22,696 nucleotides of DNA from NCBI GenBank assembly GCA_934636305.1, contig CAKUAM010000028.1, positions 1 to 22,696 on the forward strand, read 5' to 3'. How positions within the stretch are numbered: the stretch's first letter is position 1; the number at the start of each line of letters is the position of its first letter. Shown here one piece after another: positions 7,226-16,557 of this stretch. This DNA comes from an uncultured Oscillospiraceae bacterium (GTDB lineage: Bacteria > Bacillota > Clostridia > Oscillospirales > Oscillospiraceae). Under the pieces are notes generated by a model. That model searched no databases, was not told where the DNA came from, and worked only from the letters and a program-made list of their open reading frames with translations. Position numbers and translations under genes: made by a program.

Positions 7226-8347
7226 TCATCGTGTCAGCGCAAGCGCCGTCTGGTAGATCCGCTCTGCCGCGTCCACCACCGCCATCTTCCGCGCCGCTGC
7301 GCGCATATCGCGCATGCGCGCAGGGTCATGCAAAATGGCCTTTGCCGCCTGATACAGGCTCTCGCCGTCGCAGTCAGCCTCCCGGATCACCTCGGCTGCA
7401 CCTGCACGCTCCAGCACGCGGGCATTTTTCTCCTGGTGATTATCCGTCACATTGGGGCTCGGCACCATGATGCACGGCGTGCCGCTGGCGCAGATCTCGG
7501 CAATCGTTGCCGCGCCCGCACGGCAGATGATAAGATCCGCCGCCGCAAGCACCTGCGGCATATCATAGATATATTCGCACATTTCAATCTGCGGATGCGC
7601 CGCAAGATCGACGCCCTGCTCCTTCACGTATTCCGGCATCCACCGCCAGCCAAAGGAGCCCGTGGCGTGGATATGATGGAAGGGCGCGCCGTCCGCGCAC
7701 TCGCATTTCATGAACTGCGCAATTTTCTTGTTCATTTCCCGCGCGCCGAGGCTGCCCCAGCACGAAACAATCAGCGGCTGCCCGCCAAGCCCCAGCGCCT
7801 GCCGCGCCTGCTCGCGCTTGGTGTGCAGAAATTCCTCCCGCACCGGCGTGCCCGTCAGAAGCACCTTTTCTGGCTCCGGATAATGCTGGCGGCTTTCCTC
7901 AAAGGAAACCATGATCCGATCCGCCGTGCGGGCCACCATGCGCGTGGTAAGCCCCGGCACAGCATTCGACTCGTGCACGCAAGTGGGAATCTTCAGCTGC
8001 GCGCCGACCCGCAGCGCCGGGAAGCTGGCATAGCCGCCCGTGCCGACAATAACGTCCGGCTGGAATTCGCGCAGGATTTTTTTCGTTTTTGCCATCGTGC
8101 GCGACATGTTGTGCAGCGTCTTAATATTGTGCCAGACGGCCACCGGCGTGAGCTTACGCTGGTAGTTGGAGATTCTGACCGTCTCCAACAAAAAGCCCTC
8201 ACGCGGGACAAGCTTGTTTTCCATGCCGTCCTCGGCGCCGATGAACAGGATCCGGCAGCCTGGCTGCCGCTCCTGAAACATTCTTGCAACGGCGATGGCG
8301 GGATAGATATGGCCGCCCGTGCCGCCGCAGGTAAACACAATGTTCAT
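7226..8347 (-). CDS. murG: Lipid II synthase MurG
   Basis: This peripheral membrane glycosyltransferase adds GlcNAc from UDP-GlcNAc to lipid I to make lipid II on the inner face. It has 373 residues. Visible: the N-terminal glycine loop CGGTGGH (7-13), GTGGYASFPA (102-111), HESN (125-128), the second glycine-rich loop as CWGSLGA (196-202), and the UDP-GlcNAc-binding C-terminal part CRAGAATIAE (275-284). The segment NVTDNHQEKNA follows at 299-309. The ATG at 8347 lies eight bases after the ftsW stop codon. murA follows after 50 bases. Confidence 0.98.
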   Translation of the reverse strand: MNIVFTCGGTGGHIYPAIAVARMFQERQPGCRILFIGAEDGMENKLVPREGFLLETVRISNYQRKLTPVAVWHNIKTLHNMSRTMAKTKKILREFQPDVIVGTGGYASFPALRVGAQLKIPTCVHESNAVPGLTTRMVARTADRIMVSFEESRQHYPEPEKVLLTGTPVREEFLHTKREQARQALGLGGQPLIVSCWGSLGAREMNKKIAQFMKCECADGAPFHHIHATGSFGWRWMPEYVKEQGVDLAAHPQIEMCEYIYDMPQVLAAADLIICRAGAATIAEICASGTPCIMVPSPNVTDNHQEKNARVLERAGAAEVIREADCDGESLYQAAKAILHDPARMRDMRAAARKMAVVDAAERIYQTALALTR

Positions 8348-8355
8348 AGGCCCTC

Positions 8356-9555
8356 CTACAGGAGCTTATTGTCGTTCTGCCGTGACACCGCCAGAACAAC
8401 GCCAATCTCAAACAGCTGCAGGAGAAGCGCCGTGCCGCCATACGAGAAGAACGGCAGCGAAATGCCTGTTGCCGGCAAAAAATTTGTCACGACGCCGATA
8501 TTCAAAAATGTCTGCAGCGCAATATGCGTGGAGATGCCGGCGGCAAGCAGCGCGCCGAACCGGTCACGCGCATGCATGGCAATATAATACCCGCGCACAA
8601 TCAGCAGAATAAACAGCAGAATGACCACCAGCGCGCCAACGAAGCCCAGCTCCTCACAGAGAATCGGGAAAATATAGTCGTTGTGCTCCTCCGGCAGATA
8701 CAGATACTTCTGCCGGCTCTTGCCGAGGCCAAGGCCCATCAGCCCGCCAGAGCCAATGGCGTACAGCGACTGCAGGATCTGATAGCCGTTATCCGTGGGA
8801 TCGGAGGCCGGGTCGCGCCACGCAGTAATGCGACTGCCGGCATACCCCTGCGTTTTCAGATACACAAGGGCAAATACGCCGACGGCTGCCGCGCCGATAG
8901 CAAACCACCGCAGCTGCACGCCGCCGAGGAACAGCATTGTCGCGGCCAGCAGCATCATGATCAGAATACAGGAAAAATGACGCTCAATCGCAACAAGGCC
9001 GCAGATCACGACCATGATGACAGCAAATGGCACCACGCCGTAGCGGAACGTGCGCATTTTATCGCGGTAAGTGGAAATAAGCGCTGCGAACGTCATAATA
9101 ATTGCAATTTTTGCAAGCTCCGACGGCTGGAACCGGATGCCCGCCACCTCGATCCAACGCTTGGCGCCGTTGGCTGACGAGCCGATGAGCGGCACGAGAA
9201 TCAGAAAAGCGATCGAAACACCCAGAATAATAAATGACGCGCTCCGCCAGAGCTGATAGTTGATCCGACTGACAAACAGCATGGCGCCGATGCCGACCAC
9301 AGCAAAGATTGCCTGCCGTGCAAAATAGTATGCGGAGTTGCCCTTTTCGTAGTATGCACGCGCATACGACGCAGAAAACACCATGACGACGCCGATGAGC
9401 ACCAGCAGGATCGTCAGCGCCAGAAACGGCAGATCAAGCAGACCGCGCTCATCGACAAGCACCTTATCCTTCTTTGGCTCTGTCGGCTGCGGGGGCAGAT
9501 GCTCCCCCTTCGGGTATTCATAGATCCGGCGAACGCCGTCCTGGCTGCCTGCCAT
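8356..9555 (-). CDS. ftsW: SEDS peptidoglycan polymerase FtsW (SpoVE-like)
   Basis: A 399-residue polytopic SEDS glycosyltransferase that polymerises lipid II at the septum together with a class B PBP. After a hydrophilic N-terminal tail of about 40 residues come roughly ten membrane segments. Family marks are GAKRWI (130-135), FQPSELAK (142-149), and the essential acidic residue D293 in PEEHNDYIF. In Clostridia the gene at this position can be named spoVE or ftsW; the sequence alone does not separate a vegetative from a sporulation role. The ATG at 9555 has AAAGGAG upstream. It directly follows mraY by 34 bases; murD, usually between them, is missing. Confidence 0.95.
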   Translation of the reverse strand: MAGSQDGVRRIYEYPKGEHLPPQPTEPKKDKVLVDERGLLDLPFLALTILLVLIGVVMVFSASYARAYYEKGNSAYYFARQAIFAVVGIGAMLFVSRINYQLWRSASFIILGVSIAFLILVPLIGSSANGAKRWIEVAGIRFQPSELAKIAIIMTFAALISTYRDKMRTFRYGVVPFAVIMVVICGLVAIERHFSCILIMMLLAATMLFLGGVQLRWFAIGAAAVGVFALVYLKTQGYAGSRITAWRDPASDPTDNGYQILQSLYAIGSGGLMGLGLGKSRQKYLYLPEEHNDYIFPILCEELGFVGALVVILLFILLIVRGYYIAMHARDRFGALLAAGISTHIALQTFLNIGVVTNFLPATGISLPFFSYGGTALLLQLFEIGVVLAVSRQNDNKLL

Positions 9556-9589
9556 ATGCTTGCTCCTTTCGAAAAAACGATGTTCCGGC

Positions 9590-10588
9590 TCAATACCGGT
9601 TCATCACGCCGAGATACGCCAGCACACACATAACAAGCGTGATGGCCGTAAATACACAGACAATCTTCTCCTCTTTCCAGCCGCACAGCTCAAAATGATG
9701 ATGGATCGGCGTCATTTTGAAAATCCGTTTGCCGTGCGTCAGCTTGAAGTACGTCACCTGCAGAATGACCGACAGCGTCTCCACAATGTAAATGATGCCG
9801 ACCAGAATCAGAACCAGCGGCATATCCAGCGCAAACGCCATGCCGCACACCACGCCGCCGAGGAACAACGAGCCCGTGTCACCCATGAATACCTTGGCCG
9901 GGTGGAAGTTGTAGCAGAGGAAGGCTGCCAAGCCGCCGGCCAGCGTCGCCGGCAGCAGCGCCAGCGTTCCATTGCCGTAAACATACGAGGTTGCGGCAAA
10001 AAAGACCATAACCGGGATTGTCACGCTGCTGGACAGGCCGTCAATGCCGTCCGTGAGGTTCACCGCGTTGACGCAGCCAACAATGACAAACGCAGCAAAA
10101 ATCATATAGACAACCGGCGAAATCACAAATGACACGTTCCAGAACGGGATATACAGATCACACGTCAAATCACCGTTGCGTCGCAGCAGAAGCAAAAAGC
10201 CAACGGCCACAGCCAGCTGCAGCACAAATTTCTGGATGGCGGTAAGGCCAAGATTGCGCTTGAGCTTCACCTTGACAAAATCATCGGCAAAGCCGATCAT
10301 GCCGTAGCACAGCGCCAGCGCCAGCACATACAGGTGCGTATACGTATGGTTCTCCGCCATGGATTTCCAGCCAAAGCCGACCGTACACAAAACAACAGCT
10401 GCAATGAACATAATGCCGCCCATCGTCGGCGTGCCCGCCTTGGTGTTGTGCCACTGGGGGCCAATCTCCCGGATGGACTGCCCTGCATGCAGCGCACGCA
10501 GCATGGGAATCACGAATCTGCCGAGCAGAAGCGTCAGCAGGAAGGACACGAGCGTCGCGCCCAGTACGGTAAAAAACAAGCTATCCAT
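9590..10588 (-). CDS. mraY: Phospho-MurNAc-pentapeptide transferase MraY
   Basis: This integral membrane enzyme transfers phospho-MurNAc-pentapeptide to undecaprenyl phosphate, making lipid I. It has 332 residues and about ten membrane helices. Catalytic motifs are complete: the aspartate pair in GFADD (D102-D103), NLTDGIDGL (177-185), FMGDTGS (234-240), and the histidine cluster MTPIHHHFE (292-300). The GGAGG site is about 12 bases before the ATG at 10588, a longer spacing than its neighbours. It lies 29 bases after murF. Confidence 0.98.
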   Translation of the reverse strand: MDSLFFTVLGATLVSFLLTLLLGRFVIPMLRALHAGQSIREIGPQWHNTKAGTPTMGGIMFIAAVVLCTVGFGWKSMAENHTYTHLYVLALALCYGMIGFADDFVKVKLKRNLGLTAIQKFVLQLAVAVGFLLLLRRNGDLTCDLYIPFWNVSFVISPVVYMIFAAFVIVGCVNAVNLTDGIDGLSSSVTIPVMVFFAATSYVYGNGTLALLPATLAGGLAAFLCYNFHPAKVFMGDTGSLFLGGVVCGMAFALDMPLVLILVGIIYIVETLSVILQVTYFKLTHGKRIFKMTPIHHHFELCGWKEEKIVCVFTAITLVMCVLAYLGVMNRY

Positions 10589-10617
10589 AGCGGATCTTTT
10601 CCTCCGGTTCTCTCTCG

Positions 10618-12006
10618 TTAGTCTTTTGTTTCTTCGCTTTGCAGAAACAGGGCAAGCGCCTTTTCCATCTGCATGCCGCGGCTGCCCTTGAACAGCAGCA
10701 CATCGCCGGGCTTGGCGCGCATTTTGAGCATATGGGCCAGCTCCTCATGCGTTGTGAAATGCTCGATGCATTTCTGCTTCATGCCGCCCGTGATTGCGCC
10801 GGAGACCATACGCTCCGAATTGGTTCCATAGGTATAGAGCAGATCCGCCGTTGTGGCCGCAATGCGGCCAATGCGGTAATGCTCCGCCGCCGAGCGGTTG
10901 CCCAGCTCCAGCATATCGCCAAGCACGGCAATCCGCCGCCCCTGGACGCGGTTTTTATAGCTGGCCAGGATTTCCAGCGCAGCCTGCGTCGATTCCGGCC
11001 CCGCATTGTAGCAGTCCTCGATGATCGTAAAGCCGTTCTGCTCAAAGATCCGCTGACGCATGCCGGTATTCTGAAACGTCGAAAGCTGCGCCTGGATCTT
11101 TTCCGGCGATACCTTGAGAAGCAGCGCCGCCGTGACCGCGGCCAGCGTGTTGTAGATCGTGTGGTGGCCAAGCACCGGCACAAACAGCTCAAACCGGTGG
11201 CCGAAGCCGTTTACGACAAAGCGCATGCCGTCCGCCAGCTCCTCAATATCTGTTGCAACCACATCACAGGCATGGTTCTCAATGCCGAAATAGTATTTCT
11301 TATGCGTCCCATCCGCCCGGATATTCCATAGCAGCGGCTCGTCGCCGTTGAACACGCCGACGCCGTTTTTCGGTACGCCGCGGAAAATCTCCAGCTTGGC
11401 CTCCAGAATGCCCTCACGTGAGCCGAGATGCTCAATATGCATGGTGCCGATGTTGGTGATGATGGCAATATCCGGCCGCGCAATGGACGTCAGGTATGCC
11501 ATCTCGCCAAAATGGTTCATGCCCATTTCCAGGACGGCAACCTCTGTGTCGTCCGGCATTTCCATAATGGTCATGGGCAGGCCGAGGTTATTGTTGTGGT
11601 TTCCCTCTGTGCGGGCCGTGCGGTAGCTGCGGCCCAGCACGCAGGCGGTCATCTCCTTCGTCGTCGTTTTGCCGACGCTGCCGGTGATGCCAATGACCGT
11701 AATGCCCATGCGCTCACGGTACGCCTTCGCCAGATCGCCATAGGCGCGCACCGTGTCCGGCACGACAATCAGCGGAATCTGTGCCTCCACCTTCTTCGAT
11801 ACCAGCGCCGCCGCAGCGCCGTGCTTGGCAGCCATGGAAATAAAATCATGGCCGTCACTGTGCTCGCCCGAGATTGCAACAAACAGATCCCCCTCGCGCA
11901 CACGTCTGGAATCCGACTGTACGCCTGTCACAACGACAGAGGCAAACGCAGGATCAAGCGTTCCCCGGCAGTATTCTGCAACTTCCTTCAGTGTCAATGC
12001 TTTCAT
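10618..12006 (-). CDS. murF: UDP-MurNAc-tripeptide--D-alanyl-D-alanine ligase MurF
   Basis: This cytoplasmic ATP-dependent Mur ligase adds D-Ala-D-Ala to the UDP-MurNAc tripeptide, completing the pentapeptide. It has 462 residues in the usual three domains: an N-terminal substrate domain (SDSRRVREGDLFVA), a central ATPase with P-loop GITGSVGKTTT (106-116) and EGNHNNNLG (134-142), and a C-terminal ligase domain (EDCYNAGPES, VLGDMLELG). Its ATG overlaps the murE stop codon by four bases (ATGA), so translation is probably coupled. Confidence 0.98.
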   Translation of the reverse strand: MKALTLKEVAEYCRGTLDPAFASVVVTGVQSDSRRVREGDLFVAISGEHSDGHDFISMAAKHGAAAALVSKKVEAQIPLIVVPDTVRAYGDLAKAYRERMGITVIGITGSVGKTTTKEMTACVLGRSYRTARTEGNHNNNLGLPMTIMEMPDDTEVAVLEMGMNHFGEMAYLTSIARPDIAIITNIGTMHIEHLGSREGILEAKLEIFRGVPKNGVGVFNGDEPLLWNIRADGTHKKYYFGIENHACDVVATDIEELADGMRFVVNGFGHRFELFVPVLGHHTIYNTLAAVTAALLLKVSPEKIQAQLSTFQNTGMRQRIFEQNGFTIIEDCYNAGPESTQAALEILASYKNRVQGRRIAVLGDMLELGNRSAAEHYRIGRIAATTADLLYTYGTNSERMVSGAITGGMKQKCIEHFTTHEELAHMLKMRAKPGDVLLFKGSRGMQMEKALALFLQSEETKD

Positions 12007-13454
12007 ACGCGTTTCTCCAAATACGACGCGACAACCTCGCGCTCGTCCAGATGGTGTTTCTCGTGTCCTATCTCCTGATACGTCTCATGCCCCTTGCCGC
12101 ACAGCACAATCACATCACCGGCCTGTGCCAGCTCCATCGCCCGGCCAATGGCTGCCGGGCGGCTTTCAATGACCTCATAGGGACGCTCGCTCTGCTGCAT
12201 CCCGGCCAGAATCTGCCGGAGGATCTTATAGGGATCCTCTGTGCGCGGATTATCCGAGGTTACAATGGAAAGATCCGCAAGCTCCGCCGCAATCTTTCCC
12301 ATCACAGGCCGCTTAAATGGGTCGCGGTCGCCGCCGCAGCCAAAGACCGCAATCACCCGCCCCCGACAGAAGCCGCGCACCGCCTTCAGAATATTCTCCA
12401 AGCTGTCCGGCGTGTGCGAATAGTCAATCAGGACTGTGTAATCCTTCCCCGGCGTGGGCACGACCTCCACGCGGCCCTTGACGCTCTGCGCCGTTTGCAG
12501 CGCCCCGGCAATATCCGCAAGCGGAATCTCCAGCGCCAGCGCCGCGCCGATGACGCCCAGCGCGTTATAGACGCTGAAAATGCCCGGGATACCGAGCGTC
12601 ACATGGCTGCTCTGCGTGTCATATTCTGCGTCCAGCTCCACCCGGTCGGCATGCAGGTCAATATGCTCCGCCTGCAGCTGCGCCTCTTTCTGCCGGGCCG
12701 TGTACCGCAGGAGCTTACAGGTCGCGTGCTGTGTGATTGGCCCGGCATAGGGATCATCTGCGTTGATAACGCCCGTCCGGCACCTTGTAAAGAGCATGGC
12801 CTTGGCCTCGCAGTAGGCCTCCATGGTCTTGTGGAAATCAAGATGGTCCTCCGTCAGATTGGTAAAGACTCCGACAGCAAACGGAATCTCATCGACGCGG
12901 TGCAGCACCAGCGCATGCGAGGAAACCTCCATAATCACATGCGTGCAGCCCGCCTCGTGCATCTCAGCCAGCAGCTTCTGCAGCTCAAAGGACTCCGGCG
13001 TCGTGCGCTCCGTATGCAGCACCGTGTCGCCGATCATATTCTGGATCGTGCCAATCAGGCCGACCTTTGCGCCAAGCGTCTGCTCGAGCACATGCTTGAG
13101 CAGATACGTGCTCGTCGTTTTGCCGTTCGTGCCGGTAAATCCAATCATGCACAGTTTGTCTGCCGGGTGGCCGAACCAGTTGGCCCCAAGCGCGGCCAGC
13201 GCGGCGCGCGCATCCGGCACGCGGATATACGGCACATCTGCCTCCGGCTTTTTTTCACACACCACGCACGCAGCGCCGGCAGCCATGGCCTTCGGGATAT
13301 ACTGATGCCCATCCGTCTGGAACCCGGAAACCGCAACAAACAGGTTTCCCCGCTCCACACGCCGCGAATCATACTGTACGCCGGTGATCTGCAGCTGCTC
13401 CGGCGCATGCTGCTCCAAAATATCCAGCCCCTGCAGAAGCTCTTTGAGTATCAT
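12003..13454 (-). CDS. murE: UDP-MurNAc-L-Ala-D-Glu ligase MurE, meso-DAP type
   Basis: Adds the third amino acid of the stem peptide in the cytoplasm. I place the start at the ATG at 13454, giving 483 residues. AAGGAGG (13463-13469) lies eight bases upstream, overlapping the TAA of the PBP gene; an upstream ATG at 13481 would lie inside that gene and lack a site. P-loop GTNGKTTS is at 108-115, the carbamylated lysine is K218 (EAKAMLF), and DNPR is at 401-404. In this family DNPR marks meso-diaminopimelate rather than lysine, so DAP-type peptidoglycan is predicted. GKGHETYQ (453-460) closes the ligase domain. Confidence 0.97.
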   Translation of the reverse strand: MILKELLQGLDILEQHAPEQLQITGVQYDSRRVERGNLFVAVSGFQTDGHQYIPKAMAAGAACVVCEKKPEADVPYIRVPDARAALAALGANWFGHPADKLCMIGFTGTNGKTTSTYLLKHVLEQTLGAKVGLIGTIQNMIGDTVLHTERTTPESFELQKLLAEMHEAGCTHVIMEVSSHALVLHRVDEIPFAVGVFTNLTEDHLDFHKTMEAYCEAKAMLFTRCRTGVINADDPYAGPITQHATCKLLRYTARQKEAQLQAEHIDLHADRVELDAEYDTQSSHVTLGIPGIFSVYNALGVIGAALALEIPLADIAGALQTAQSVKGRVEVVPTPGKDYTVLIDYSHTPDSLENILKAVRGFCRGRVIAVFGCGGDRDPFKRPVMGKIAAELADLSIVTSDNPRTEDPYKILRQILAGMQQSERPYEVIESRPAAIGRAMELAQAGDVIVLCGKGHETYQEIGHEKHHLDEREVVASYLEKRV

Positions 13455-13467
13455 ATCTGTCTCCTCC

Positions 13468-15876
13468 TTAGTCGGATGCACCTGTGGATGAGAATTCTAC
13501 CGTAATTGTAGTACCTCTGTCAACCTCTGTTCCCGGCTCAATATCCTGATAGGCCGCCAGAACATAGACATCCGTGCGGTCCGTACCCTTGGCCTGCACA
13601 TAAAGGCCCGCATTGGTCGCCAGATAATTGACGTCCGCGACGGAGCAGCCGATGAAGTCCGGCACCTCAACCATGGTCTGCGCCTTCTCCGCGCCCATGT
13701 AGAGAATGATCTCCGAGTTGCCCGGCACCTGCATACCGGCCGTCGGCAGCTGGTCTGTCACCGTATCGCCGGAGCCAATCACACGGTAGGTAATGGTCTT
13801 TTCTGCAAGCGCCTCCGCAGCCTCGCTCTCCGACAGGCCAATGACGTCGGGCACCGTGAAGTTGATGCCGCGGATATCCTCCGAATCGTAGTCCGGCTCC
13901 ACGCCGAGATACGGCAGAATATCAATAAAAATGTCACGCACCGTCGGTGCGGCCATCAGACCGCCAGAAATGTACATGCCGTGCACAGTGTATTTTTCGC
14001 TGTTCTGCGAATACGCCGGCGTATCGAGCGCGACGAGCACCGCGTACTGCGGATTGTTGATGGGCGCAACGCCAATGAACGAAACGATCTTATCTTCGAC
14101 CTGCTTGCCGTTTTCATCGTACGTATCGAGCTTCTCAGACGTACCGGTCTTGCCGCCCACACGGTAACCGGGCGTCTTGGCCGCGGAGGCCGTGCCCTCG
14201 GTTACAACCTTTTCCATAATATCGCGCATGGTTTCCGAGGTCTGCTCGCTGATGACCTGCCGCAGGACTGTCTTTTCGTTTTTCTCCACAGCATTGCCGT
14301 TTTCATCAAGCACCTCGCTCACAACATACGGCTGCAGCAGGTATCCGCCGTTGACAACCGCTGCCACCGATCGCACGAGCTGGATCGGCGTAATCCGGAA
14401 GCTCTGGCCGAAGGCCGAGGACGTCAGATACGACGTGCCGTATTTATAGGAGTTTGTAATTCTTTCCTCGCTGTGGAACAGACCGCTCGCCTCACCCGGC
14501 AGATCCACGCCGGTCCGCTCAAGCAGGCCGAAGTTCTGGATGTAGGAATAGAATGTTTCGCCGCCCATGCGGAGGCCAATATGGGCAAAGGCAATGTTGC
14601 AGGAGTTGCCGAGCGTCTGCGCCGTTGTCTGCGCGCCATGGCCGGCGGACTTCCAGCAGTGCAGCAGCTGCTCACGGCCGGCAATCTGCTCCTCGCCGCC
14701 GCAGTAGAACGAGTCATTCACCGTCACCGCGCCGGAATCGAGCGCAGAGGCCAGCGTGATCAGCTTGAATGTCGAGCCCGGCTCGTAGCCATCGGACACG
14801 CAGCGGTTGCGCCACTGCGCCAGGCGCGCGGACGCCACGTCCGCGTTATACTGCTCGATGGCCGCCTTATACGCCGCCGACGCCTCCGGCAGTGAGATTG
14901 CCGCATCGTATTCATTTTCCAGCGTCTGTGCCAGCGCAGTGTCGTAAATTTCCAGATAGTTGTTGGGATCATACGAGCCCAGCGTGACCATCGCCTTGAT
15001 TTCGCCCGTGTTGACATCCATCACAACGCAGAATGCGCCATTTTTAATGTCGTATTTATCAATGGCATTCTGCAGGTTCTTTTCCACGTATGCCTGCACG
15101 GTTGCGTCAATGGTCGTGACAAGGCTGTAGCCGTCGGTTGCATCGTAATACTTTTCATATGTATAGAGCATTTCCGCGCCATAGTTGCCCTTGGACGTGA
15201 CGACCTTGCCTGCCGTGCCGGTCAGCTCCTCATTATAATACGATTCCAGACCCTCCGAGCCCACGTTATCGCTCGAGACAAAGCCGAGCACCTGCGCGGC
15301 CAGCGAGGAATTGGGATAGTAGCGCTGCAGATCCGTCTCCAGATAGATCCCCTTGATGGAGTTCTCGCTGACAAACGCACGAACCTCGTCGGCCAGCTCC
15401 TCAGAAATTTTCCGCTTGATGACCTTATAGCGGTACTGCTTGTCGGCCGCCTGCTCATAGACAAAGCCGGCATCCACATCCAGAATATCTGCAAGCCCGC
15501 GCGCAATCTGATCCAGCAGATTGCTGTTTTCCGGCTTTTCCATCTGTACGGCGATTTCATTGGGGTCAATGAACACCGTCTCCACTGTTGTCGAGGAAGC
15601 CAGCACGTTCATATTCGCGTCGTAGATGGCGCCGCGCGAGGCCGTCAGATTGGTCGAGCGCGTCTGGTTCTTAATGGCCCGCTCCTCGTAATAATCATGC
15701 TCTGTAATCATGAGGTGGTACAGTGTCGCAATCAGCGGGATAAAAACAACAATGCCACACACGATCATTAGAACCAATGTGCGGCGCAGAATGGTGCGGT
15801 TCGCCCTCTGACTTTGCTCCTTATTTGCCTGGGCCTGCTGCTTGGTGCGCGGCAGACGGATCATTTTTTTTGCCAT
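13468..15876 (-). CDS. ftsI: Class B penicillin-binding protein with two PASTA domains (FtsI/SpoVD-like)
   Basis: An 802-residue DD-transpeptidase that cross-links septal peptidoglycan outside the membrane. A basic tail precedes one membrane helix (about 33-55). A dimerisation domain follows (RGAIYDANMNVLA near 81-93), then the transpeptidase: STFK with nucleophile S368, SCN at 425-427, and KTGTS at 576-580. Two PASTA domains end the protein (about 672-730 and 735-797). A 40-50 residue helical insert (about 312-358) precedes the active-site serine. Position after the FtsL-like gene fits the vegetative division PBP; in spore formers SpoVD has the same architecture. The site before the ATG is weak (AAAGG). 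A strong terminator lies only 22 bases upstream of the start. Confidence 0.95.
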   Translation of the reverse strand: MAKKMIRLPRTKQQAQANKEQSQRANRTILRRTLVLMIVCGIVVFIPLIATLYHLMITEHDYYEERAIKNQTRSTNLTASRGAIYDANMNVLASSTTVETVFIDPNEIAVQMEKPENSNLLDQIARGLADILDVDAGFVYEQAADKQYRYKVIKRKISEELADEVRAFVSENSIKGIYLETDLQRYYPNSSLAAQVLGFVSSDNVGSEGLESYYNEELTGTAGKVVTSKGNYGAEMLYTYEKYYDATDGYSLVTTIDATVQAYVEKNLQNAIDKYDIKNGAFCVVMDVNTGEIKAMVTLGSYDPNNYLEIYDTALAQTLENEYDAAISLPEASAAYKAAIEQYNADVASARLAQWRNRCVSDGYEPGSTFKLITLASALDSGAVTVNDSFYCGGEEQIAGREQLLHCWKSAGHGAQTTAQTLGNSCNIAFAHIGLRMGGETFYSYIQNFGLLERTGVDLPGEASGLFHSEERITNSYKYGTSYLTSSAFGQSFRITPIQLVRSVAAVVNGGYLLQPYVVSEVLDENGNAVEKNEKTVLRQVISEQTSETMRDIMEKVVTEGTASAAKTPGYRVGGKTGTSEKLDTYDENGKQVEDKIVSFIGVAPINNPQYAVLVALDTPAYSQNSEKYTVHGMYISGGLMAAPTVRDIFIDILPYLGVEPDYDSEDIRGINFTVPDVIGLSESEAAEALAEKTITYRVIGSGDTVTDQLPTAGMQVPGNSEIILYMGAEKAQTMVEVPDFIGCSVADVNYLATNAGLYVQAKGTDRTDVYVLAAYQDIEPGTEVDRGTTITVEFSSTGASD

Positions 15877-15885
15877 GAGATTATG

Positions 15886-15901
15886 CCTTTCTGTTCAGAA
15901 A
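15886..15901 (-). promoter_or_regulatory. Small stem over the PBP ribosome binding site
   Basis: TTTCTG and CAGAAA (15888-15901) form a perfect 6-bp inverted repeat with a 2-base loop. On minus-strand RNA one arm is the end of the terminator T-run and the other holds AGAAAGG, the only ribosome binding site of the PBP gene. Pairing could hide this site in read-through RNA. Confidence 0.4.
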
Positions 15902-15927
15902 AAGGGCGGTCTGTATCAGACCGCCCT
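15899..15927 (-). terminator. Strong intrinsic terminator between ftsL-like and PBP genes
   Basis: On the minus strand AGGGCGGTCTG and CAGACCGCCCT form a perfect 11-bp GC-rich stem with a 3-base loop, followed directly by Ts (TTTTT including the stem end). It lies 37 bases after the ftsL-like stop codon and 22 before the PBP start. I find no promoter between it and the PBP gene. It should reduce read-through into the rest of the dcw cluster, or act as an attenuator. Confidence 0.85.
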
Positions 15928-15963
15928 GATGGCCGGATTCCAACGGGGAGGCTCTTTTTAAGC

Positions 15964-16527
15964 TTATGCAGCGCTTGGGTGCAGATATTCGATCAGCCCG
16001 AGGATACTCTGCTGCATGGCGTCGATGATCTCCCCGATGACGCTCGTGTGCTGCTGTTCATAAATTTCCGCTCTGTCTGTGCCGGAAAAGCTCACATAAA
16101 CAATCTGCTCCGGCTGGCACTTGCGCAGCCCAATCTGCGCCGCGTACTGCTCCGCCGCGGAGAGATCGATCTTTGCCTCGTATTTGCTCTGCAGCATCAT
16201 CTGCTGTTCGTGCAGCGTGTCAAGCTGGGATTCCAGTTTGGATACGCGGCTGCTTGCCTCGAACAGCTGGACATAGCCGAACACCACCAGCACCATCAGA
16301 CATGCCACCATCACCAGGCCCACCAGCGTGAACGGCGCAATGGCCGTCTTTGCCTTGACCCGACGGTACGGCTGCTGGCGCAGCTGCTCGTCCGGCAGCT
16401 GCTGTCTTTGCGGCCGGCCATATGCCTGACCGTTTTCATACTGCCGCGCGGCCTGCTCGTTCCAGGTATAAACGTCATAGGCAGCAGAGCCGTTATCTGT
16501 ATAAATTTTGCGTGCAGGCCGTGCCAT
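15964..16527 (-). CDS. FtsL-like septum formation protein
   Basis: A 187-residue bitopic protein between rsmH and the PBP gene, the position of ftsL. A long hydrophilic, glutamine-rich cytoplasmic tail (1-60) precedes one membrane helix (about 63-87), a short coiled coil (about 88-120, VSKLESQLDTLHEQQMMLQ) and a C-terminal extracytoplasmic tail. FtsL/DivIC proteins form a coiled-coil complex with DivIB that activates FtsW and its PBP. Sequence conservation in this family is low, so the call rests on topology, coiled coil and position. The ATG at 16527 follows AAAGGAG. It lies 30 bases after the rsmH stop codon. Confidence 0.8.
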   Translation of the reverse strand: MARPARKIYTDNGSAAYDVYTWNEQAARQYENGQAYGRPQRQQLPDEQLRQQPYRRVKAKTAIAPFTLVGLVMVACLMVLVVFGYVQLFEASSRVSKLESQLDTLHEQQMMLQSKYEAKIDLSAAEQYAAQIGLRKCQPEQIVYVSFSGTDRAEIYEQQHTSVIGEIIDAMQQSILGLIEYLHPSAA

Positions 16528-16557
16528 GGCGACGTTCTCCTTTTATAGCTTCAAAGC

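Noticed and set aside
4890..8587. Long plus-strand open frames (for example 4890-6461 and 6896-8587) opposite divIB, murA and murG
   Set aside because: They are antisense to well-identified genes, have low-complexity Arg/His/Ala-rich translations and no domains; high GC at third codon positions explains their length.
13455..13481. Longer murE start at 13481
   Set aside because: It lies within the PBP gene with no ribosome binding site; the ATG at 13454 has AAGGAGG at proper distance.
11874..13505. 543-codon plus-strand frame opposite murE and murF
   Set aside because: Antisense shadow of murE; no motif and no ribosome binding site.
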